Shown here one piece after another: positions 57,586 through 64,000 of a stretch of DNA of 64,000 nucleotides. Where the stretch lies: contig NZ_FWWU01000009.1 in NCBI RefSeq assembly GCF_900176165.1, forward strand, positions 2,110,501 to 2,174,500. The letters run 5' to 3'. The position numbers and the translations under genes were made by a program. Each line of letters begins with the position of its first letter. Within the stretch, counting starts at the first letter, position 1. The notes beneath the pieces were generated by a model. The model saw nothing but the letters and a program-made list of their open reading frames with translations. It ran no database searches and was not told the DNA's origin. Origin of the DNA: Deinococcus hopiensis KR-140. GTDB taxonomy: Bacteria; Deinococcota; Deinococci; Deinococcales; Deinococcaceae.

Positions 57586-58654
57586 TATTGATCCCGGCTG
57601 AAGTTGCGGACGTTAGAATGGGTGAATGACGGACCGTTGGCTGCCCTCGCGCCTGACGCGAGCTCAACTTGAAGAACGTCGACTGCACTTCCTCAAGCTG
57701 CTCGAAACTGGGCAATACAGCAGCAAGGAACTCGCGGAGCTTCTGGGTGTCTCCATGAGTACTCTGCGCACCTGGAGGCACCTCCTGCGGCACCAGGGTC
57801 CAGGTGCACTGCAGGCCACCATCACCACGGGGAGAGTGCCAGCACTCTCCGGAGAGCAGCGAGAGACCCTGAAGCGACTGCTCAACGAAGGCGCACAGGT
57901 GCATGGCTTCCCCGACGCGAGCTGGACGACCCCGCGCGTCCGGGAGGTCATCGGTCGTCACTTCGACATCTGGCATCATCGCGACCACGTTCGGAGAATC
58001 CTGCACCAGTTGGGCTTCTCCCGCCAGAAGCCCGATCAACGCGCGCTGGAACAGAATCCGGAAGCGGTGGCCACCTGGATTCAGACCGTCCTGCCCGAGA
58101 TCAAAAAAAAGTAACGGCGGGAGCGACCCTGGTCTTCCTGGATGAGGTGGGGTTCAGCCTGAAAGGCACGGTGAAGCATACCTGGGCGCTGCGGGGCCGC
58201 ACGCCCGTCGTATTCGGCAAAGCCAGCTGGGACAAGGTGTCGACTATCGGTGCACTCACCACTGCCGGCCAGTTCCTGCAACACACGCAACACGGCGCGT
58301 TCAAGAGTCCGGACGTGATTCGCTTCCTGCAGCACGTGTTGACGCATGTCCCAGGAGAGGTCGTGGTCGTCCTCGACAACGCCGGCATCCACAAATCGAA
58401 GGCCGTCACGGCCTTCGCAACAGGTGAAGCACGGCTGTCTCTGCAATATCTCCCGCCGTACGCTCCGGAACTCAATCCCATTGAACTGGTGTGGGCCTAT
58501 GTCAAGCGCAACGTCCTGGGGAACTTCTGTGCACAGACACTGAAGGAATTGAAGGCGCGCCTCAAGGTCGGATGGGCGCGCGTCCGGTATGTCCGACTCC
58601 CCGCTCGCCTCCTCCACAGCTACCTTCCGTCCTAAACTTCAGCCGAGATCAATA
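57586..58654 (+). mobile_element. IS630-family insertion sequence, complete
   Basis: About 1.07 kb bounded by TA on both sides (the family's target duplication). Inverted ends: TATTGATCCCGGCTGAAGTT at the left matches the reverse complement of the right end (TATTGATCTCGGCTGAAGTT), with similarity continuing to GGACG. It encodes a single DDE transposase read through a -1 frameshift. Confidence 0.9.
57626..58635 (+). CDS. IS630-family transposase, two frames joined by -1 frameshift
   Basis: Frame A (57626-58114, 162 residues) has the N-terminal helix-turn-helix (SSKELAELLGVSMSTLRTW) and ends EIKKK-stop. Frame B continues as KKVTAGATLVFLDEVGFSLK to 58635 with the DDE residues: FLDEVGF, VVLDNAGIHKS and ELNPIELVWAYVK. 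The junction is A-AAA-AAG inside eight A (58103-58110), the standard -1 slippery heptamer. About 338 residues when fused, normal for IS630. Both frames are otherwise intact, so programmed frameshifting is likelier than decay. Confidence 0.88.
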
Positions 58655-58962
58655 GAGAGGCGTTCGTGAAGGGTGTAAGGCATAGGCCGAGTGCACTCCA
58701 GATAAGCCGTTCAGCTGTGGTCGTCTCCTATCGCCCCGCAGGGAAGCGACGTACCTCTTGCCGCACGGCATCCTCTGGCGGTCACCTCGCTCGTACGAGA
58801 GGTCGATGAAGCCTCTTGGCGCTGTGGATGTCGTCTGCGCTGCCTTCCCTCCGCATACCTTCCCGAGTCAAGGCGCACGGCTCGCCGGGCACTGCGATAC
58901 ATGATGATCTACAAGTAGCTGGAGCATTGTCGTGCTCCAGCCACTTATCCCGTAGATCCCAA
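58655..58962. other. gene-free flank of IS630 and helicase gene
   Basis: No supported gene. A perfect hairpin CTGGAGCA-TTGTCG-TGCTCCAG at 58919-58940 lies just past the helicase stop and may end its transcript, although it lacks a T run. Confidence 0.4.
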
Positions 58963-61900
58963 CTATCCAGGCTGTTGGTAGAGAACATGAGCTCGATCCA
59001 AGACCTCTCGAGCATTCTCCGTAAGGCGCTGCGCACCGAAGGTGGCTAACACGCCGCGGTAGAGTTCTTCGGGCTCTTTCTTGCCAAGTCCAGGTTCCAA
59101 GCGAACCAATTGCGCCATGAGCGCCGCAAGCTCAGACGGTGGAACGTCGCTGAGCTTGCGGGGGCCTGCTTCCCGCAACCTCACGGCGGGGCTGTCGGGG
59201 ACCCGGATGACCTTGTCCAGGACACCAGGTGTCCCCCATTCGTCAGCGGCGAGCAGGTGCCCTGCCTTCAGGGCGCGGGTCGTGGCTTTATTCAGCAAGC
59301 TCTTGGTGGTCTGCCCGAAGCGCACGCCCGCAGCCTGGCAGTACAGCTGATACGCCTGCCGCGCCGTCATTGGCCCCTCGACTTCTACGATGGCCTGCAA
59401 GCCTTCGGCGACTGGATCCAAGTTGCTCAGGGTGCGCGGATCTGGGAGAGGGCGTTGTGTCCAACGCACGTACGGCTGCAGGAATACATTCGTGGCAGGC
59501 TGCGCTGACGTATCTGATACAGAAGTGGTCGACGACGATACCGGAGGAAGAACCTGAGTGGTGTCTTGCTGCCCTGCATCCTGAACCGCTGGGATGGCTG
59601 AGGAGACGCCTTGCTGAGCCGTGCTTTGGCTGTTGGATGGGGACTTCCCCGGTGGCGTTGCAGAAGCGTCTTGGCTGACCTGAAAGTTGCGTGGGTCGCC
59701 GTCGGGAAAGACGCCTCGACGCGAAAGGGTTTGCCACAGGTCCTGCAGAGCCGCTTCAGGGTCGCGCGCATACGTGCTCCCTCGAACCCGCCAGAACTCC
59801 ATTCCGACTCGCTCCAGCGTCTGCTGCCGCGCCAGGTCCTTTCGGTATTGATCGGGCCCATGCCAGTAGTCGCCGTCGCACTCCACAGCCAGTCGGCCGC
59901 GCAAACCTTCCACGACCAGATCAATGCTGTATCCAGCGAGCTTGTACTGCGGCACCACACGGTAACCGCGGTTCACCAAATCCAAGTACACGTCGACCTC
60001 GAACCAGCTGTCGAATGGAGCAGGACGAGGACTGTTAGCCCTACCCGGTCGCCTGGCCAATTCACGCAGCGTGTCGACCTCAGCGTTCTTGAGAGGCTGC
60101 AGACTCGGCACTTCCGGGTTGTGCATATGCTGAATCAGCGAGGCCCGCAGGTCCTCTGGGTGCAGGCCCTTCACGTCCACGCTGTGGTAGAGCCACAGCT
60201 GATCACGGGCACGGCTGACCGCCACGTTGTACCGCGACTGAAAGGTGGGGCTGTCCCGCCCGACTTTCATCTCTCGCCCACCCTCGCTTGGACTGGCGAC
60301 CATGCTCAGGAAGATGACGTCGCGCTCCGTTCCCTGAAAGGTGTAGGCGTCGCCGCAGGTCAACTTGCGGTCCACGATTTCGGCTTCGCCGATCTCAGCG
60401 CGCAGCAGGCGCGAGATCTCCACAGCCTGGGTGCTACCGAGGAGGCTGATCACCCCGAAGGACTTCCCCGCGTACTTCGGATCAGCCAGGCACTCTTTGA
60501 TTTGATCAACGATGGCACGCGCCTCGACTGGATTGACTTTGTCTCCCTTGGGTAGGGTGTACCCACCCTCCACCTTGCAGGGCATCAGGGGCGGAAGGCG
60601 GTCCGAGCCAAATTGACGCAAGGCGATCAGCGGCGTGTCCGCGTAACTGAGATCGCTAGAGAACTTGATGATCTCCGGCATGCAGCGGAAGTGCTCGCGC
60701 AGGCTAAGACGCCCTGGATAAGCGTAACCCCCGAATCCGAACAGGCTTGCCTTAGGGTCCGCAATGACCGCAGCCCCTGCAACCCCCTTCAGGTACTGCT
60801 GCTCCAAGGCGTTTACCTGAGCGATGGAGATACCGACTCCGTCGGGTTCAATCTGCTTGTCGTCACCGACAATGACGATCTTCTTGGCGATGAACGTCAG
60901 GAACAGCGCCTCTGGACCCGCCTGCGACGCTTCATCTACGATCACAACGTCGAACATGCCGGGGCTGATCGCGAAATTTTCAGCGACGAGGTGAATCGGC
61001 ATGATCCACGCGGGAATGGCGCTCCGGGCCTTGCTCAGCGCGTCTTGCGCCACCTGCCGCCACTTGCCAGCCTGCTTCCCGGTTCCCTTACCTATTCTGC
61101 GGACGGCCTGCTGCCACAACACCAGCGCGGCCTGCTCGTTCGCCGTCATGCGGTTCAGCGTGTTCCGCCACGCTTTGATCGCCGCGAGCTCCCCGAGCAT
61201 CTGGTTCTGCTCCTGCCGAGCAGTTGCCAGCTGCTCGCGCACCTCCACTTCGGTATCCGGGTTGGCCAGCTCGGTGAGGCGAAGGTCCGCCCGGACCCAG
61301 TTCCACGCAGCTTCAAAGGACGCCAGGCGGGCATCCCAGAAAGATTCCGCGAAGGTGATCTTCAATTCATGGGCCAGGGCGGGCGCAGCCCGGTGGAGAC
61401 GCGACATCAGCTCGCTTTGCAAGGATGCCAACTTCATCCGGTTCACCAAGTGCTGCACCTGCAGGTAAGCGCGCCCATATGCATCCGCGTCCCGCCCCTC
61501 AATGGCCCGGATCAACTCGACCGTCACGTCATGTGGCCGGCCTCCCGCCTTCAGCGCGTGCAAGCGGGGCAGCAGCGCGTCTAAGGCGTCACGGCTGATC
61601 CGAACGTCCTCAGCCGCTTCTGCCGCATTCGCAGCTGCGATCAGGTCTCGCAACGCCTGCGGTTCCCACCATTGCGGTTGCGGCAGGCCAGAGATTGCCC
61701 GCACAGCCCGTTGCGCCTCTTCCAGCAGGGCGCGTAGCTTCAGCACCCGGGCAAGGGTCTGGCGGTGCTCTTCGAGCTCAGTGACCTGCAGTCGCAGCGG
61801 GCCGCTGACCGTCACGCCCTGACTGGCCCAGAGCGCCCGAATCTGGTCCAGGCGCGCCGAGAGACTGAAGTGCTCCAGCAAGGCGCGCAGCGCATCGGGC

Positions 61901-64000
61901 GCATCCGCCGCGCGGCCGTTCACCTTCACGTCTGTGCGCAGGTACTGCCGCGTCTTCACCGCAGCCGGCTTGAACAGCAAGTTCCCCCAGTTGCCACCGC
62001 CCGTCAGGTGCTCGAGCAGCACCTTTGCGTCTCCCTCCACGGCAAGGCGGTCCCGTCCGTCCAATCCGCTTACAGGCTGCTCAAGCTGTTCAACGCGTTC
62101 CAGCAGCGTGGGCAACGCGTCCCCACTCTGCCGGGCGATTTCCTGCCAGCGTCCCCCCTGCTCCTTGAGCAGGGCTTCCACCGCCCCAGGCACCCAGGAC
62201 GCAGGGCGGCCGCGTTCCGTCTCAGCGGCCGCCAACAAAGCTTCAACGCGCTGCGTTACAAGTCGGCGGGCCTCTGAGGTGGCACGTTCCAGCGCTGGAT
62301 AGGCGCTGCTCGCCCGGGCCTCCCCTTGAGACGCGGCGTGTCGCGCGGCCCGTTCCTCGGCCTGCACGAAGCGCAGAAAGTCTTCCGGCCGGGCCAGGTC
62401 TTCTGGATCAGGGCGCGCGAGATTCAAAGAGAAGATTTCTTCGGGACTTACGTCACGCAGCAGGCTGAGAAGCTTTACGGCTTCCGCATTCGTGAGCGGC
62501 ACGTCACGCTGCGCGTCGGTCAGGTCATTCAGCCATTCGAATTCACCCTCCTCGGCGCGCAGGCGCGCTCCAATCTGCTGGGCTGTCCCCTGGTAGCCGA
62601 AGAGGGTGAGGTGGCCGGTTTCCGCCTCACGGATCTGCTGCAGGGTGTTCAGCAGCTGGTCTTCCTGCTGGCGAGCCCGTTCGAGACGGCTGAACAGCAG
62701 CTGTTCCTGCGCATCTTCCTGCTCCGGGTGACGATTGGTGAACCGGTACAGAAGCTCGCCCACGCTGCCCTGCAGGGCGGCCTGCGCGCCTTCCTCTCCG
62801 AGCAGGTGGGTGATGCACAGCCCCTGAAGTTCGGCGGGGAACTGGTCGCGCAGCACTTTCAGCGCCCGCGCGGTATGGCTGGTCACCAACACTTTCTGAT
62901 CCGTGGCGAGCAGGTGACTGACGAGATTGACGATGGTGTGCGACTTGCCGGTGCCGGGGGGACCTTGAACCAGGACACCCTGTTCACGCTGGAGCCGACG
63001 AATGATGTCCCGCTGCGCCTCGTTGGCCGCTTTGGGAAAGTAGAGGGTCTTGTCCGCACTCGGCGGTCCTGCTGGCTGGCCCTGAGGAGAACGGTCGCCC
63101 AGGAAGCGGCGCATGCTGTCTGGAAGTGCGGGGGCAGTGTCCAACTGAGTGAGGATGCTGTCGTACGCGGCGAGAAGAGACCTCTCGCCCCTTCGCCGCA
63201 GCAGCAGGGCGGGGGCCCAGTGCACCGTCGGGTGGTCCGGCGAGCCAACTACGGGCCGCAGGTCGTTCTCGTACCGGCCCCGGTCGCCCACGGCATTCAC
63301 CCACGTCTCCAGCAGCGCCGGCAGGGTCTGACCGCTCCACAGGTCGTCACCGCCTTCCTTCAACGCCGCCTGGATGGCTTGCTGGACTGCAGGACCAACG
63401 CGGTCCTCAGCGTCCAGCATGTCCTGTTCAAGCGTGGTCCCTGCCCCATCCCCCGCCGCGCGGACGCTCAGCACGCCCTGGAGTGGATCGAACTCCAGCG
63501 AGGCGCGCGCCGTCAGCAGGTGACGCCTCACTTCGCCGCTTGCCGCTGCCCGCCACGTCAGATGCCCCAGCCCCAGGCGCAGCTCATACCGTTCGCTTTC
63601 GGCACTGAGCTTCTGGTGGAAGTCGAACAGCTGCGAATAGTGTCGCTGGACTTCGTGCGAGCGCCGCTCTCCCTCCGCCCAGGCCGACCATAGGCCTTCA
63701 TAGGCGGCCCAAGCTCGAAGCACCTCAGGTTGCTCCCTGAGAAGCACCGTCCCCTGCACCGCTTCCTCCTCGTCGTTGTCCTCCAGATCGGGCTTTTCCA
63801 TAAGCCTCTCTGAGCGAATGACGGGTGGGTGGTCAGGCTGGTCCAGCGGCCCGTCCACCCATCCCGTTAGCAGATCAGGCCGTTTCGGTGCAGGCGCAAA
63901 GCGCGGCTTGTGAATAACCAGCCAGTCTTCATCCAATTCCTCCGGCTGTTGACGGCCCGCGTTCACGATCCGCTTGTCGTCGGGCAGCGTATGCAGCCAG
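58963..64000 (-). CDS. large SF1 helicase with Vsr-like nuclease and DUF3320-like tail, 5' end outside window
   Basis: At least 1,678 residues; the frame is open to the right edge, reading coding-like WLHTLPDDKRIVNAG before the first in-window start (GTG 63966, residue 1 below). Order: N-terminal region; Walker A VQGPPGTGKSHT near 335; long charged helical insert 400-950; Walker B VIVDEASQAG near 1003; VGDDKQIEPDG; TFQGTERDVIFLSM near 1210; NVAVSRARDQLW near 1245. The nuclease near 1315-1410 has GYSIDLVV and LAVECDGDYWH, a Vsr/DUF559-type PD-(D/E)xK centre. A Ser/Thr/Gln-rich linker leads to a DUF3320-like end (IVEVEGPMTARQAYQLY). This architecture is that of DUF4011-helicase-Vsr (Hhe-type) phage-defence proteins. 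Confidence 0.88.
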   Translation of the reverse strand, partial: WLHTLPDDKRIVNAGRQQPEELDEDWLVIHKPRFAPAPKRPDLLTGWVDGPLDQPDHPPVIRSERLMEKPDLEDNDEEEAVQGTVLLREQPEVLRAWAAYEGLWSAWAEGERRSHEVQRHYSQLFDFHQKLSAESERYELRLGLGHLTWRAAASGEVRRHLLTARASLEFDPLQGVLSVRAAGDGAGTTLEQDMLDAEDRVGPAVQQAIQAALKEGGDDLWSGQTLPALLETWVNAVGDRGRYENDLRPVVGSPDHPTVHWAPALLLRRRGERSLLAAYDSILTQLDTAPALPDSMRRFLGDRSPQGQPAGPPSADKTLYFPKAANEAQRDIIRRLQREQGVLVQGPPGTGKSHTIVNLVSHLLATDQKVLVTSHTARALKVLRDQFPAELQGLCITHLLGEEGAQAALQGSVGELLYRFTNRHPEQEDAQEQLLFSRLERARQQEDQLLNTLQQIREAETGHLTLFGYQGTAQQIGARLRAEEGEFEWLNDLTDAQRDVPLTNAEAVKLLSLLRDVSPEEIFSLNLARPDPEDLARPEDFLRFVQAEERAARHAASQGEARASSAYPALERATSEARRLVTQRVEALLAAAETERGRPASWVPGAVEALLKEQGGRWQEIARQSGDALPTLLERVEQLEQPVSGLDGRDRLAVEGDAKVLLEHLTGGGNWGNLLFKPAAVKTRQYLRTDVKVNGRAADAPDALRALLEHFSLSARLDQIRALWASQGVTVSGPLRLQVTELEEHRQTLARVLKLRALLEEAQRAVRAISGLPQPQWWEPQALRDLIAAANAAEAAEDVRISRDALDALLPRLHALKAGGRPHDVTVELIRAIEGRDADAYGRAYLQVQHLVNRMKLASLQSELMSRLHRAAPALAHELKITFAESFWDARLASFEAAWNWVRADLRLTELANPDTEVEVREQLATARQEQNQMLGELAAIKAWRNTLNRMTANEQAALVLWQQAVRRIGKGTGKQAGKWRQVAQDALSKARSAIPAWIMPIHLVAENFAISPGMFDVVIVDEASQAGPEALFLTFIAKKIVIVGDDKQIEPDGVGISIAQVNALEQQYLKGVAGAAVIADPKASLFGFGGYAYPGRLSLREHFRCMPEIIKFSSDLSYADTPLIALRQFGSDRLPPLMPCKVEGGYTLPKGDKVNPVEARAIVDQIKECLADPKYAGKSFGVISLLGSTQAVEISRLLRAEIGEAEIVDRKLTCGDAYTFQGTERDVIFLSMVASPSEGGREMKVGRDSPTFQSRYNVAVSRARDQLWLYHSVDVKGLHPEDLRASLIQHMHNPEVPSLQPLKNAEVDTLRELARRPGRANSPRPAPFDSWFEVDVYLDLVNRGYRVVPQYKLAGYSIDLVVEGLRGRLAVECDGDYWHGPDQYRKDLARQQTLERVGMEFWRVRGSTYARDPEAALQDLWQTLSRRGVFPDGDPRNFQVSQDASATPPGKSPSNSQSTAQQGVSSAIPAVQDAGQQDTTQVLPPVSSSTTSVSDTSAQPATNVFLQPYVRWTQRPLPDPRTLSNLDPVAEGLQAIVEVEGPMTARQAYQLYCQAAGVRFGQTTKSLLNKATTRALKAGHLLAADEWGTPGVLDKVIRVPDSPAVRLREAGPRKLSDVPPSELAALMAQLVRLEPGLGKKEPEELYRGVLATFGAQRLTENAREVLDRAHVLYQQPG

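Noticed and set aside
58711..58902. 63-codon minus-strand frame between IS630 and the helicase gene
   Set aside because: Arg/Ser-rich, no start signals, overlapping hairpins; treated as non-coding.

Overview
The window looks like chromosomal DNA of a Deinococcus-type bacterium. GC content is high, many genes carry a TANNNT box 5-9 nt upstream of the start codon (the leaderless layout known in Deinococcus), and the gene content fits: a long-linker FtsK, a three-domain fasciclin protein, PolA, a PRC-barrel repeat protein, a type III polyketide synthase and IS1341-type tnpB relics. The genus call is inference; no rRNA gene is present.

Layout. 1-4.2 kb (minus): a three-gene fatty-acid beta-oxidation operon (FadN-type enzyme, alpha/beta hydrolase, thiolase running off the left edge) behind a palindromic operator candidate. 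4.2-7.0 kb: repeats, decayed coding sequence and a frameshifted tnpB that has lost two of three RuvC acidic residues. 7-17.6 kb: TauE permease pair, JAMM/P-loop pair divergent from ftsK, fasciclin protein, metallophosphoesterase, cysteine synthase, DUF937 protein. 18.3-21 kb: two-permease ABC exporter. 21.6-30 kb: polysaccharide deacetylase with a beta-rich tail, two DNA glycosylase-family genes, phosphotransferase, His-rich protein, glmM, Ig-like metalloprotease. 30-34.4 kb: polA with a HAD hydrolase, a c-di-AMP receptor, a winged-helix regulator. 34.7-37.9 kb: an ABC-exporter operon with two small membrane proteins and an XRE regulator, its promoter buried in a 21-bp-periodic operator array. 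38-49 kb: PRC-barrel protein, a 44-aa membrane protein, P-loop/enolase-superfamily pair, aconitase, P1B-4 metal ATPase, second tnpB relic, M15-like lipoprotein. 49.2-53 kb: type III PKS, aldo/keto reductase, nucleoside hydrolase, a decayed P-type ATPase.

At 53.1 kb the chromosome meets what looks like a genomic island: the 3' half of a tRNA-Ala gene with its own terminator, cut in the anticodon loop, followed by helically phased TGGTGAC repeats and a large palindrome. From there to the right edge the DNA is more AT-rich and accessory: a T5orf172/Sel1 protein, a HExxH protein, a ParB-like/unknown pair, an intact IS630-type element with a -1 frameshift site, and the 3' part of a >1,670-residue helicase with Vsr-like nuclease and DUF3320-like tail, of the kind found in defence islands.

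Three dispersed repeat families (two at 4.4-4.7, 21.0-21.3, 42.4 and 48.2 kb; one 125-bp element with inverted ends at 37.9 kb) are not explained by the genes.
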